From JAEUNJ01 sp052035955 (GTDB lineage: Bacteria; Pseudomonadota; Gammaproteobacteria; Burkholderiales; Rhodocyclaceae): 51,163 nt of DNA. The notes below the pieces were generated by a model. That model was not told the origin of the DNA. It was given only the letters and a program-made list of their open reading frames with translations, and did no database searches. A program made the translations under genes and the position numbers. This document shows positions 23,489-31,761 of this stretch, piece by piece; the first letter of the stretch is position 1, and the number at the start of each line of letters is the position of its first letter. Location of the stretch: positions 1 through 51,163 of the forward strand of contig JBPOHD010000055.1 in the NCBI GenBank assembly GCA_052035955.1. The letters are read 5' to 3'.

Positions 23489-23755
23489 GGGTCTGTTCTC
23501 GTTCAGGCGACGTGTGCGCTGGGCCCTGGCGGGTGGCAGGCCCAGGCGCGACCGACGCGATGTGGTTGGTCCACATGAGGAGGGAGCAACGCCGGCGTGC
23601 GACCCGCCAGGACCCAGCCCCTCGGGTTGTCGTCGAATGCGGCGCTCGCTTTGTCGCGAGTCTCGCGAAGGGGAGCCGCCATTCGCTTCGCCTCGCTTCG
23701 CGCGATCATCCGCATTTGACGGCAACGCACGCGCCGACTGAATGAGAACAGACCC
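23489..23755. mobile_element. MITE-like 267-bp element with terminal inverted repeats
   Basis: The ends GGGTCTGTTCTCGTTCAGGC and the right-end complement GGGTCTGTTCTCATTCAGTC match at about 25 of 29 positions (23489-23517 against 23727-23755). Inside lie a second inverted pair (23521-23542 against 23594-23615, about 19 of 22) and a small stem ATGTGG-N5-CCACAT at its centre. It has no plausible coding sequence and no obvious target duplication. It occupies most of the 478-bp gap between genes; I see nothing else in that gap except the shared element at 23374-23386. Confidence 0.6.
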
Positions 23756-23814
23756 TAAGCACTCCCCGAGGACGATCTGGCGCTCGGAACGGAAGCCGCA
23801 CCGGGCACCGGCCT

Positions 23815-24357
23815 TCAGCCGCGCAACCAGTCGTGGAGGCGGTGGGCCAGGCGGGGCATGACGACATAGGTCATGGTCACGACGATCAGGCCGGTCAACA
23901 CCGCCGTCCGGCCCAGGAAGGGCAGGGGCTCCAGCAGGGGCGCGACGAACCAGATGAAGAAGGAGGCCGTAGGGAAGATTCCCAGCCACGTCACGAGCGC
24001 CATTCGCCAACGGATCGGTAGCTTGGCCGCGGGCACGGTAGCGGGCGCGAACCAGGCCTCCAGGCCCGTCAGCAGGCGGTATTCGGGATCGCCCTCGGCC
24101 ACGGGGCGCATGCGTTCGTGCCATTCGCGGCGCTGATCCGACGCGTTCCAGCGCTCCATCTCGGCCTCGGAGGCGAAGCGGGTGACCAGGCGGTGTTCGC
24201 CACCCGCCGTCTCCGGTGGTATGAGTTCGGCGCCGAGGAATCCGGGAAAGCTGCGGGCATCCTCGATCAAGCCGCGGGCCAGGGCCTCGTAGGCCTCTCG
24301 ACAGCCTGGCCGGGCCCGCCGCGAGGCCACCCGCATGACGGGGGCCCCTGAGTTCAC
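23815..24357 (-). CDS. Antibiotic-biosynthesis-monooxygenase (ABM) domain protein with C-terminal membrane helices
   Basis: A 180-residue protein. The N-terminal half (about 8-95) is an ABM-type ferredoxin-like domain: VASRRARPGCREAYEALARG, FPGFLGAELIPPE, RFASEAEMERWNASDQRREW. The C-terminal half has two hydrophobic segments (WRMALVTWLGIFPTASFFIW and a second after PFLGRTAVLTG). This two-part layout is common in uncharacterised ABM membrane proteins. It starts with GTG at 24357, overlapping the TGA of the hydrolase gene (GTGA), so the two are translationally coupled. A role in oxidative aromatic metabolism is likely only by context. Confidence 0.8.
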   Translation of the reverse strand: MNSGAPVMRVASRRARPGCREAYEALARGLIEDARSFPGFLGAELIPPETAGGEHRLVTRFASEAEMERWNASDQRREWHERMRPVAEGDPEYRLLTGLEAWFAPATVPAAKLPIRWRMALVTWLGIFPTASFFIWFVAPLLEPLPFLGRTAVLTGLIVVTMTYVVMPRLAHRLHDWLRG

Positions 24358-25208
24358 GAGGCTTCGGCGAAGAAGTCGCCGACCAGGCGCGAGAAGCGGG
24401 CTGCGTGCTCGATCTGCACCCAATGGCCGCAGCGGCCGAAGACGTGCAGCTGGGAGCGCTCGATCCATTGGCAGAGGGTGACGGAATTGGAGAGCGGGAT
24501 GATGCGGTCGTCACGACCGTGGATCACCAGGGTCTCCTGGGCAATCGCACGTATCGCCGCCCCGGGACTGGCCATGGCATCCACCCAGCGCTGGCGGGGG
24601 GCCGGAAACATGGCGGCGAAGGACTCCTGGAAGCCGGGGCGGATGCTGGCCTCGTAACGCAGCTTGGCCAGGTCGTCCGTGACCAGGCTGCGGTCGTAGG
24701 CGAAAAGATCCAGCAGCTTTCGCATGTTGTCGATGGAAGGCGTGTACCCCCAGGCGGCGTCTAGGCCGGGCGTCAACTCGAAAGGCACACCGACGGCGCC
24801 CATCAGGACCAGGCGGTCGACGCGCGCCGGATGACGGATGGCCATGGCCAGCGCCAGGGCTCCCCCGAAGGAGTTCCCGACGACGTGGGCCTTTTCGACG
24901 CCGAGGGCGTCGAGCAGGCCGATGGCCTGCTCGACCCAGGTGTCCATGTCGTAGCGCATGCCTTCCGGGCGGTCGGAGAAGCCGAACCCGACCATGTCCG
25001 GGGCCATCACGCGGAAGCGCTTGGACAACTCCGGCAGCGTCAGGCGCCAATTGGCCCAGGCGCTGACGCCCGGACCGGAACCATGGATCAGCAGGACCGG
25101 ATGGCCCTCGCCCACGTCGTGGTAGTTGGTCCCGATGCCGGCGGCAACGATGCGCCGGGCGATCTCGGGATTGGCGGTGGCAGCGGATGAAACCGGTGTG
25201 GCGATCAT
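24354..25208 (-). CDS. dmpD: 2-hydroxymuconate-semialdehyde hydrolase-like meta-cleavage hydrolase
   Basis: A 284-residue alpha/beta hydrolase close to DmpD/XylF. It has VLLIHGSGPGVSAWANWRL at about 39-57, the nucleophile elbow GNSFGG near 113, YDRSLVTDDLAKLRYEASIR and MFPAPRQRWVDAMAS in the cap region, the acid in VIHGRDDRIIPL, and the catalytic His in CGHWVQIEHA. The enzyme hydrolyses ring-fission products of catechols to a carboxylic acid and 2-hydroxypenta-2,4-dienoate. No extradiol dioxygenase or dienoate hydratase gene is present in the window. It is divergent from the GntR gene and shares its operator region. Confidence 0.88.
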   Translation of the reverse strand: MIATPVSSAATANPEIARRIVAAGIGTNYHDVGEGHPVLLIHGSGPGVSAWANWRLTLPELSKRFRVMAPDMVGFGFSDRPEGMRYDMDTWVEQAIGLLDALGVEKAHVVGNSFGGALALAMAIRHPARVDRLVLMGAVGVPFELTPGLDAAWGYTPSIDNMRKLLDLFAYDRSLVTDDLAKLRYEASIRPGFQESFAAMFPAPRQRWVDAMASPGAAIRAIAQETLVIHGRDDRIIPLSNSVTLCQWIERSQLHVFGRCGHWVQIEHAARFSRLVGDFFAEAS

Positions 25209-25248
25209 GGAGCATCCTCCTTCCGTGTAGGTGACCCGAGTCTACCAT

Positions 25249-25275
25249 TCTCGATGTTAAAACACAATCTCGAGA
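25249..25275. promoter_or_regulatory. Two-part GntR-type operator, site A
   Basis: TCTCGA at 25249-25254 and TCTCGAGA at 25268-25275 are offset by exactly 19 bases; the second is the core of the 12-bp palindrome AATCTCGAGATT. The same pair with the same 19-base offset occurs at 29724-29750 before the TRAP operon. On the minus strand both read TCTCGAGA-N11-TCGAGA. It overlaps the promoters of both the regulator and the hydrolase. Confidence 0.7.
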
Positions 25276-25302
25276 TTTTTACCGTCCTTCGCGAACTATA
25301 AT
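25274..25302 (+). promoter_or_regulatory. Predicted promoter of the GntR gene
   Basis: A perfect -10 TATAAT at 25297-25302 lies 17 bases after a GATTTT -35-like hexamer (25274-25279). The -35 overlaps the palindromic operator, so autorepression is expected. The start codon follows 30 bases later. Confidence 0.6.
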
Positions 25303-25332
25303 CGGGCCATCGATCACGAGGTTTTTCGAAAA

Positions 25333-26082
25333 ATGCTTCCATCCCAGAAGTTCTCCGCAGCTTTCAGCGCCGAACAGGAAACGCCCCGCACGCTGGTCGA
25401 GAACGCCTACCTGGCGCTCCGCCAGGACATCATCGAGGGGAAGCACCCCCCGGGAACCCGCCTCCGCGTCGAGCATCTGAAGGACAGCTACGGCGTTGGC
25501 GCGGGTACCCTGCGGGAGGCCCTTTCCCTGCTCGTATCGGATGCCCTCGTGGTCACCGAGGGACAGCGCGGCTTCTGGGTCGCTCCGATTTCGGTCGAAG
25601 ACCTGGAGGACATCACCCGCAGCCGCATCCTGCTGGAAACCGAGGCACTGCGCCTGTCGCTGCAGAGCGGTGACGACGAATGGGAAGCCGGCCTGGTGGC
25701 GGCATTCCACCGGCTCAGCAAGGCCGAGGAAAAGCTCGGTCCGTCGGGGCCCCAGGTCCATGAGTGGGAGTCCCGCAACCAGGCCTTCCACGAGGCGCTG
25801 ATCGCGGGCAGCCATTCGCGCTGGCTGCGCTACCTTCTCGGGATTCTCTTTCGCCAGTCGGAGCGCTATCGTTTCCTGCTCCTGGCCAACCCGAACGGGA
25901 AACGCGACATCCACGCCGAGCACACGGAGCTCTTCGAATCGTCCATGGCCCGCGACGAAAAGCGTGCCGTGGCGGCCCTCCAGAAACACATCCAGCTGAC
26001 CTACGAGACAGTGCGCGATCAGGCCCTGGCGGGCGAAAAGAAGAAACCCGCGGGTCGCCGCGCCGCCCGCGCGCCCGCCTGA
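25333..26082 (+). CDS. GntR-family (FadR/FCD type) transcriptional regulator
   Basis: A 249-residue regulator. An N-terminal GntR winged helix (about 18-85: LVENAYLALRQDIIEGKHPP, then YGVGAGTLREALSLLVSDAL) is followed by an all-helical FCD ligand domain from about residue 95, with the usual Asp/His metal ligands suggested by NQAFHEALI and DIHAEH. It ends in a basic tail (KKKPAGRRAARAPA). It is divergent from the meta-cleavage hydrolase and next to a TRAP operon, and the same operator precedes all three promoters. It probably represses this catabolic island until an organic acid ligand binds. Confidence 0.9.
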   Translation: MLPSQKFSAAFSAEQETPRTLVENAYLALRQDIIEGKHPPGTRLRVEHLKDSYGVGAGTLREALSLLVSDALVVTEGQRGFWVAPISVEDLEDITRSRILLETEALRLSLQSGDDEWEAGLVAAFHRLSKAEEKLGPSGPQVHEWESRNQAFHEALIAGSHSRWLRYLLGILFRQSERYRFLLLANPNGKRDIHAEHTELFESSMARDEKRAVAALQKHIQLTYETVRDQALAGEKKKPAGRRAARAPA

Positions 26083-26155
26083 AGATCCCGGGCGGAAGGT
26101 CCGGCCTTCCCCCCTTCGCCCGCAATCGCCGCCTGGTTGAATTCCGTCTCGACCG

Positions 26156-27775
26156 CTAAGGTTTCGCCGGCGGCGGTGCGTAGGGATTGTCCGGCGGCTC
26201 CTCGTCCGCGGGCACGACGATATCCACCTTGTCCAGATTCACGGCCTCCTGCTTGCCGAGCCCGGCGGTGACGAGTTGCGGGAAGGCAATCACCAGACCG
26301 ATCATGACGATCTGGATCACCACGAAGGGCACCGCGCCCCAGTAGATCTCCGACGTCTTGACTTCCGATGGCGCCACCGACCGGAGGAAGAACAGCGAAA
26401 ACCCGAAAGGCGGGTGCATGAAGGATGTCTGCATATTCACCCCGAGCAGCACGCCGAACCAGATCAGGTCGATCCCGAGCTTTTCGGCCACCGGCCCAAG
26501 CAAGGGAATCACGATGAAGGCCAGTTCGAAGAAATCCAGGAAGAATGCGAGCACGAACACGAGGATGTTCACCACGATCAGGAAGCCGAGTTGACCGCCC
26601 GGCAGGTCCAGCAGAAGGTGCTCGACCCACAGGTGCCCGTTGACGCCGTAGAAGGTCAGGGAGAACACCCGCGCACCCACCAGGATGAAGACGACGAAGG
26701 CCGTCAGTTCGGCAGTCTTGGCCATGCTCTGCTTTAGCAGGGTGAGATTCAGGCGCCGCCGGGCAATGGCCATGGCCAGGGCGCCCACGGCCCCCATGGC
26801 ACCCCCCTCAGTCGGCGTGGCGATGCCCAGGAAGATGGTTCCCAGGACGAGGAAGATCAGGGCAAGCGGGGGAATCAGGACGAAACTCACCCGTTCGGTC
26901 ATGCGCGACAACAGGCCCAGCTTGAACGTCTTGTTGATCACCGCCAGGACGAAGGCGACGCCTACGCCGATGGACATGGCGACGACGGTCATCTCGTCCA
27001 GGGGCATGCCTTCCGGCCGGCTCATGACGTACGCCGCCGCGCAGCCCCCGGAAACCGCAGTCAGCACGAAGAGGGACTTGAGCCCGTGCCCGCCATCGGG
27101 CTCCAGCAGCGTCCGCGCTTGCGCGGGCAGGGCGGGTACCCGGCCCGGCCTGAAGACGGCGATCAGGGCCACGTAGCCCGCGTAGAGCCCGGTCAGGATG
27201 AAGCCGGGAACGAAGGCGCCCTTGTACATGTCGCCAACCGAACGTCCGAGCTGGTCTGCCATGACGATCAGGACCAGGGATGGCGGAATGATCTGGGCCA
27301 GGGTGCCCGAGGCCGCGATGACGCCGCTGGCCAGGCGCCGGTCATATCCGTAGCGCATCATGATGGGCAGGGAGATGAGGCCCATGGAGATGACCGAGGC
27401 CGCGACGACGCCGGTGGTGGCGGCGAGCATGGCGCCGACGAAGATCACCGCGAAGGCAAGGCCGCCCCGCACCGGGCCGAACAACTGCCCGATGGTCTCC
27501 AGCAGGTCCTCGGCCATTCCCGAGCGCTCGAGGATCAGCCCCATGAAGGTGAAAAAGGGTATGGCGAGCAGCGTATCGTTGCTCATGACCCCCCAGATGC
27601 GATCGGGCAGCGCCTGGAACAGTTGGGCCGGCAGCAGGCCCAACTGGACGCCGAGGGTGCCGAAGACGAGACCGCAGGCCGCCAGGGAGAAGGCCACCGG
27701 ATAGCCGAGTAGCAGGAAGACCACCATCGAGCCGAACATGATCGGGGCGATGTTCTGGATAAGGAATTCCACCAT
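26156..27775 (-). CDS. dctM: TRAP transporter large permease (DctM/FcbT3 type)
   Basis: A 539-residue integral membrane protein with the DctM core: NDTLLAIPFFTFMGLILERS near 65-85, GATLAATTG-like VGAMLAATTGVVAASVISMG near 113, SGTLAQIIPPSLVLIV near 156, and the C-terminal TPTEGGAMGAVGALAMA and NMQTSFMHPPFGFSLFF. It is longer than standard DctM (about 430) because of extra loops, as in the FcbT3-like branch that carries aromatic acids. It ends with a Pro-rich tail. It drives ion-coupled uptake together with the DctQ and DctP proteins encoded upstream. The start ATG at 27775 is 1 base after the dctQ stop. Confidence 0.93.
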   Translation of the reverse strand: MVEFLIQNIAPIMFGSMVVFLLLGYPVAFSLAACGLVFGTLGVQLGLLPAQLFQALPDRIWGVMSNDTLLAIPFFTFMGLILERSGMAEDLLETIGQLFGPVRGGLAFAVIFVGAMLAATTGVVAASVISMGLISLPIMMRYGYDRRLASGVIAASGTLAQIIPPSLVLIVMADQLGRSVGDMYKGAFVPGFILTGLYAGYVALIAVFRPGRVPALPAQARTLLEPDGGHGLKSLFVLTAVSGGCAAAYVMSRPEGMPLDEMTVVAMSIGVGVAFVLAVINKTFKLGLLSRMTERVSFVLIPPLALIFLVLGTIFLGIATPTEGGAMGAVGALAMAIARRRLNLTLLKQSMAKTAELTAFVVFILVGARVFSLTFYGVNGHLWVEHLLLDLPGGQLGFLIVVNILVFVLAFFLDFFELAFIVIPLLGPVAEKLGIDLIWFGVLLGVNMQTSFMHPPFGFSLFFLRSVAPSEVKTSEIYWGAVPFVVIQIVMIGLVIAFPQLVTAGLGKQEAVNLDKVDIVVPADEEPPDNPYAPPPAKP

Positions 27776-27776
27776 C

Positions 27777-28382
27777 TCAATTGCCCCCCGATGCCGTGGC
27801 CGCGGACCGTTCGCGCCGGATCGCCTCGGCGAGTTCCTCCTCGGCCGACAGCTTGCGTTCCTTCAGGGTCGGATCTCCGCAACGGCCGGCCAGGAAGCCG
27901 ACGCACTTGATGGCCTGCGAGATGCCCTGCAGGCTCAGCAGGAGGAAGCCCAGGGGGACCAGCAAACGCGCCGGCCAGACGATCAGGCCGCCCGCGCTGT
28001 TGGACATTTCGTGGCTGAGGTAGGAATTGACGAACACCGGCCACGACAGGTAGAGAACGCCAAGGGTCATCGGCAGCAGGAAAAGGACCGAACCCGTCAA
28101 TTCGACCCAGATGCGGGCTCGGGCGGAGAAATAGCCCGAGACCACGTCGATGCGCACATGTTCGTTGCGCTTCAGCGCATAGGCCGCCCCCAGCAGGAAG
28201 ATGGCCGAGAACAAGTACCACTGAAGTTCCAGATAGGCGTTGGAGCTGACGTTGAACGCCTTTCGCACGGCCGCATTCGCCGCACTCACCAGAACGGCCA
28301 CCAGCACGAGCCAGATTACGCTGCGGCCGACCCGCTCATTGAGCGCGTCGACGAGGGCGGAAAATTTCAAGAGTCCTTGCAC
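27777..28382 (-). CDS. dctQ: TRAP transporter small permease (DctQ type)
   Basis: A 201-residue, four-helix membrane protein with the DctQ signature region LELQWYLFSAIFLLGAAYAL and NEHVRIDVV. I choose the GTG at 28382 because it follows GGGAGGAGGTTCC; the ATG 30 bases upstream has no such site. It joins the substrate-binding protein to the large permease. It lies 108 bp downstream of dctP, as is usual for a highly expressed binding-protein gene. Confidence 0.9.
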   Translation of the reverse strand: MQGLLKFSALVDALNERVGRSVIWLVLVAVLVSAANAAVRKAFNVSSNAYLELQWYLFSAIFLLGAAYALKRNEHVRIDVVSGYFSARARIWVELTGSVLFLLPMTLGVLYLSWPVFVNSYLSHEMSNSAGGLIVWPARLLVPLGFLLLSLQGISQAIKCVGFLAGRCGDPTLKERKLSAEEELAEAIRRERSAATASGGN

Positions 28383-28490
28383 GGAACCTCCTCCCGTCCA
28401 CGCGGACGGCAAGAAAGAGCAGGCAGCCGGCCTCGATGTCCGGCCGCCCTCGGGATGCGGCGGGCAGCCTCGGCCACCCTCGCCGGCCGC

Positions 28491-29594
28491 TTACTTCTTG
28501 GCCTGGCGCTCCCCGCGCACGACGCCGGCAACGAAGCTGTCGAAGCGGTCTTCGGCCACGCTGTGCCAGGACACCACATCGTCCCGGTACTTCAGGTACG
28601 CCTCGAGGACCTTCTGGAACTTCGGGTTCTTCGCAGCGATCTCTTCATAGGTTTCCATGCAGGCCTTGTAGCACGCCTGCATCACCTCGGTCGGGAAGGG
28701 CCTCAACTGCGTACCGGCGGCGATGAGGCGCTTCATGGCCACCGGGTTCTTGACGTCGTACTTTGCCAGCATATCGTGATGGGCAAAGGCACAGGCGTCC
28801 TCGAGGATGACCTGGTATTCCTTGGGCAGCTTGGCCCACTCGCTGGTGTTGATGTACAGGGACTGTTGCGCGCCCCCCTCCCACCAGGCCGGGTAGTAGT
28901 AGTACTTCGCCACCTTGTTGAAACCCAGTTTCTCGTCGTCGTACGGCCCGATGAATTCGACCGCGTCGATGGCGCCCTTTTCCAGGGCCGGATAGATTTC
29001 GCCCGGAGGAATCTGCTGGGGCACCACGCCGAGTTTCTGCAAGACCATGCCGGCGATGCCGCCGATGCGGAACTTGAGGCCCTTCAGGTCCTCGACCGTC
29101 TTGATCTCCTTTCGATACCAGCCGCCCATCTGGGCTCCGGTGTTTCCGCAGGGGATGTTGTGGATGTTGTAATCCTTGAAGAACTCCCTCAGAAGGGACA
29201 TGCCGCCCCCCTCGTACAGCCACCCGGTGTGCTGGCGGGCATTGAGGCCGAAGGGCAGTCCGGTGTCGAAGGCGAAGGTGGGATCCTTGCCGACGAAGTA
29301 GTAGCCAACGCTATGGCCGACAGGCACCGTGCCGTCCTTGACGGCATCCACCACCCCGGGACCAGGAACGATCTCGCCAGCGGCGAACACCTGGATCTGG
29401 AACTTGCCTCCCGTCGCAGCGGCAACGCGCTTGGCGATGACCTCGGCGGTGCCGAAGGCCGTATCGAGACTCTTGGGCAGGCTCGAAGCCATGCGCCACT
29501 TGATTTCAGGAGCCCCCTGGGCGATGGCGGGAGCGGCAACCGTGCCGGCGGCCAGGCCGGCGCCGGCGGTTTTCAGGAAAGTACGGCGTTCCAT
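28491..29594 (-). CDS. dctP: TRAP transporter substrate-binding protein (DctP type), Tat-exported
   Basis: A 367-residue periplasmic binding protein with a twin-arginine signal, MERRTFLKTAGAGLAAGTVA, and the TRAP signature regions WRMASSLPKSLDTAFG, LKGLKFRIGGIAGMVLQKLG with the conserved Arg that binds the carboxylate, and GAIDAVEFIGPYDDEKLGF. It belongs to the branch for alpha-keto, mandelate/aromatic or lactate-type acids (YiaO/FcbT1-like). It starts at ATG 29594 behind AAGGAGA. It is the first gene of the TRAP operon, preceded by operator site B. Confidence 0.93.
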   Translation of the reverse strand: MERRTFLKTAGAGLAAGTVAAPAIAQGAPEIKWRMASSLPKSLDTAFGTAEVIAKRVAAATGGKFQIQVFAAGEIVPGPGVVDAVKDGTVPVGHSVGYYFVGKDPTFAFDTGLPFGLNARQHTGWLYEGGGMSLLREFFKDYNIHNIPCGNTGAQMGGWYRKEIKTVEDLKGLKFRIGGIAGMVLQKLGVVPQQIPPGEIYPALEKGAIDAVEFIGPYDDEKLGFNKVAKYYYYPAWWEGGAQQSLYINTSEWAKLPKEYQVILEDACAFAHHDMLAKYDVKNPVAMKRLIAAGTQLRPFPTEVMQACYKACMETYEEIAAKNPKFQKVLEAYLKYRDDVVSWHSVAEDRFDSFVAGVVRGERQAKK

Positions 29595-29710
29595 GCTGTT
29601 TCTCCTTGTTTCAGTGCGATCGACGTGCGTATCCGGCACCCGGCCGGAAACCGGTTGTCTTTCTGCAGGGGAGAAACACGATTGCCGGCTTACGCCGTGT
29701 TTTGCGGCGG

Positions 29711-29739
29711 ATTATAGACCATATCTCGACTAAAAAATC
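29711..29739 (-). promoter_or_regulatory. Predicted promoter of the TRAP operon
   Basis: On the minus strand TATAAT (29716 down to 29711) is preceded by GATTTT with 17 bases between them. The two halves of operator site B lie inside and just upstream of this promoter, as expected for repression by the GntR protein. The dctP start codon is about 117 bases downstream. Confidence 0.6.
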
Positions 29740-29750
29740 AAATCTCGAGA
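29724..29750. promoter_or_regulatory. Two-part GntR-type operator, site B
   Basis: TCTCGA (29724-29729) and TCTCGAGA (29743-29750) repeat the exact layout of site A, with a 19-base offset. This is the strongest evidence that the GntR gene 4 kb away controls the TRAP operon. The rest of the 235-bp gap (29595-29829) holds the promoter and leader only. Confidence 0.7.
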
Positions 29751-29829
29751 AATTACTCGTTGATGTACATATGATTCAGACCTCTGACGTTCGACGTGGG
29801 TCCGTCACTTATAACAACCAATTGATGCA

Positions 29830-30372
29830 TCAACGCAGAAAGTCCCGACTCACGCCCCGGAAGGTATCGGTCCCCGCGCGTTTCAACCACTCGAAGGCCA
29901 CCATCTCCCGCGATACGACGTCGATCCCGTGCCGGCGCATCCGTTCCAGGGCAAGGGCCTTGTCCGCCGCGCGCCGGGAGCCGACGGCATCCTCGACCAC
30001 GAAGACCTCCTTGCCCTCCTGCCGCAACTGCAATACGGTCTGCAGAACGCAGACGTGGGACTCGATGCCGCAAACCACCCACTGACGCCGTTCCGCGCCA
30101 GGCAGTCCCGGCAGGCAGCCGGCGGCGACGCACGAGAAGTCGAGCTTTTCTCCAATGGCGCCAGCCGGCAGCAGCGCCTTGATATCGCCGTGGGTGGCGC
30201 CGATCCCTTTCGGATACTGTTCGGTGGCAGCCACGGGGACGCCTATCCTCTGGGCCACGCGCACCAGCCACTGCACGTGCTCCAGCACCCGCTGCCAGTC
30301 TTCTATGTGGGGCAGGAGCCGATCCTGCACGTCCACCACCAGCAGAACGCTCTTCTCCGCATCCATCAGCAT
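29830..30372 (-). CDS. Isochorismatase-like cysteine hydrolase
   Basis: A 180-residue cytoplasmic hydrolase of the isochorismatase/nicotinamidase superfamily. It shows the catalytic Asp in LLVVDVQDRLLP, a candidate Lys in AIGEKLDFS, a non-prolyl cis bond region, and the nucleophilic Cys in VVCGIESHVCVLQT. The length fits the YcaC/small isochorismatase group. It lies upstream of the TRAP operator on the same strand and may be cotranscribed. An amide or related substrate is likely but unknown. Confidence 0.87.
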   Translation of the reverse strand: MLMDAEKSVLLVVDVQDRLLPHIEDWQRVLEHVQWLVRVAQRIGVPVAATEQYPKGIGATHGDIKALLPAGAIGEKLDFSCVAAGCLPGLPGAERRQWVVCGIESHVCVLQTVLQLRQEGKEVFVVEDAVGSRRAADKALALERMRRHGIDVVSREMVAFEWLKRAGTDTFRGVSRDFLR

Positions 30373-30483
30373 TTCGCGCCCTCCGTCAAAGGATTTTTGA
30401 TCGGCGAACTGTAGCGGATGGAAAGCCTTCCCGGCTAGAATTCGCCGGTTTGCCCAAAATCACCACCGCCTCAAGGACCCGCC

Positions 30484-31680
30484 ATGACGCTTTCCAGCCG
30501 CGTTCAAGCCATCAAGGAATCCCCCACCCTCGCCGTCACTGCCCGCGCCGCCAAGCTGAAGGCCGAAGGCCGCGACATCATCGGCCTCGGCGCCGGCGAA
30601 CCGGATTTCGACACACCCGTCCATATCAAGGAAGCGGCCAAGAAGGCCATCGACGCCGGATTCACCAAGTACACGCCGGTGGGCGGAACGCCGGGCCTCA
30701 AGAACGCGGTGATCGCCAAGTTCAAGCGCGACAACGGCTTCGAATACTCGGCCAAGGAGGTGGTGGTCGGCGTCGGCGGCAAACAGACCATTTTCAACCT
30801 CGTCCTGGCCGTCATCAATCCGGGCGATGAAGTGATCATCCCGGCCCCCTACTGGGTGTCCTATGCCGACATCGCCCTGGTGGCCGAAGGCAAGCCGGTC
30901 ATCGTCGACTGCGGCATCGAACAGGGCTTCAAGCTCACCGCCGCCCAGCTGGAAGCGGCGATCACACCGAAGACCAAGCTCTTCATGATCAACTCGCCCT
31001 CGAACCCGACCGGCGCCGTTTACACGCTCGATGAACTCAAGGCTCTGGGAGACGTGCTGAAGAAGCACCCGAACGTCCTCGTCGCCACCGACGACATGTA
31101 CGAACACGTGAACCTGTCGGGCCAGAAATTCGTGAACATCCTGAACGCGACGCCGGAGCTGAAGGATCGCTGCATCGTCCTCAACGGCGTCTCCAAGGCC
31201 TACTCGATGACCGGCTGGCGGATCGGCTATGCAGCCGGCCCGGAGAAGATCATCAAGGCCATGGAAATCCTCCAGTCCCAATCCACCTCGAATCCGACCT
31301 CCATCTCCCAGGTGGCGGCCGAGGCTGCCCTGAACGGGGACCAGTCCTGCATCGACCCCATGGTGACGGCCTTCCGCGAGCGGCACGCCTTCGTGGTCAG
31401 GCGCTTCAACGAGATCAAGGGCCTGAAGTGCATCGCCGCCGGCGGCGCCTTCTATGCCTTCCCGGACGCCCGGCCGGCCATCGCCGACCTGCATTCCCGG
31501 GGCAAGCTCAAGGAGCCGACCGACATGGCCTTCTCCGAGTACCTGCTGGAAACGGTGGGAGTCGCGGTGGTGCCGGGTTCCGCCTTCGGCGCGGAAGGCT
31601 ACTTCCGCATCTCCTTCGCCACCTCGATGAAGAACCTCGAGGAAGCCCTGAACCGCATCCAGAAAGCGATCGAGGGCTGA
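30484..31680 (+). CDS. PLP-dependent aminotransferase (aspartate aminotransferase class Ib type)
   Basis: A 398-residue fold-type I aminotransferase. It has GAGEPDFDTPVHI near 35, KYTPVGGTPGL near 65, NSPSNPTGAVY near 173 (PLP-binding Asn), the Schiff-base Lys in GVSKAYSMTGWRIGY near 238, and the C-terminal Arg in EGYFRISFATS that binds the substrate carboxylate. Class Ib enzymes use aspartate or prephenate with 2-oxoglutarate. Which one applies is not clear from the sequence. It is monocistronic, reading away from the isochorismatase-like gene. Confidence 0.92.
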   Translation: MTLSSRVQAIKESPTLAVTARAAKLKAEGRDIIGLGAGEPDFDTPVHIKEAAKKAIDAGFTKYTPVGGTPGLKNAVIAKFKRDNGFEYSAKEVVVGVGGKQTIFNLVLAVINPGDEVIIPAPYWVSYADIALVAEGKPVIVDCGIEQGFKLTAAQLEAAITPKTKLFMINSPSNPTGAVYTLDELKALGDVLKKHPNVLVATDDMYEHVNLSGQKFVNILNATPELKDRCIVLNGVSKAYSMTGWRIGYAAGPEKIIKAMEILQSQSTSNPTSISQVAAEAALNGDQSCIDPMVTAFRERHAFVVRRFNEIKGLKCIAAGGAFYAFPDARPAIADLHSRGKLKEPTDMAFSEYLLETVGVAVVPGSAFGAEGYFRISFATSMKNLEEALNRIQKAIEG

Positions 31681-31761
31681 TCGCCGATCCGTCGGACGGC
31701 GCGCCCTGGCGCGTCGCCCGGCGGCAGCCTCCCCTTTTCCGGCCGGCTGAGCGGAAGTCGG

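Noticed and set aside
23188..23745. Open frames over the 267-bp element as genes
   Set aside because: Both strands give unstructured Arg/Ser-rich translations and the inverted repeats explain the sequence better.
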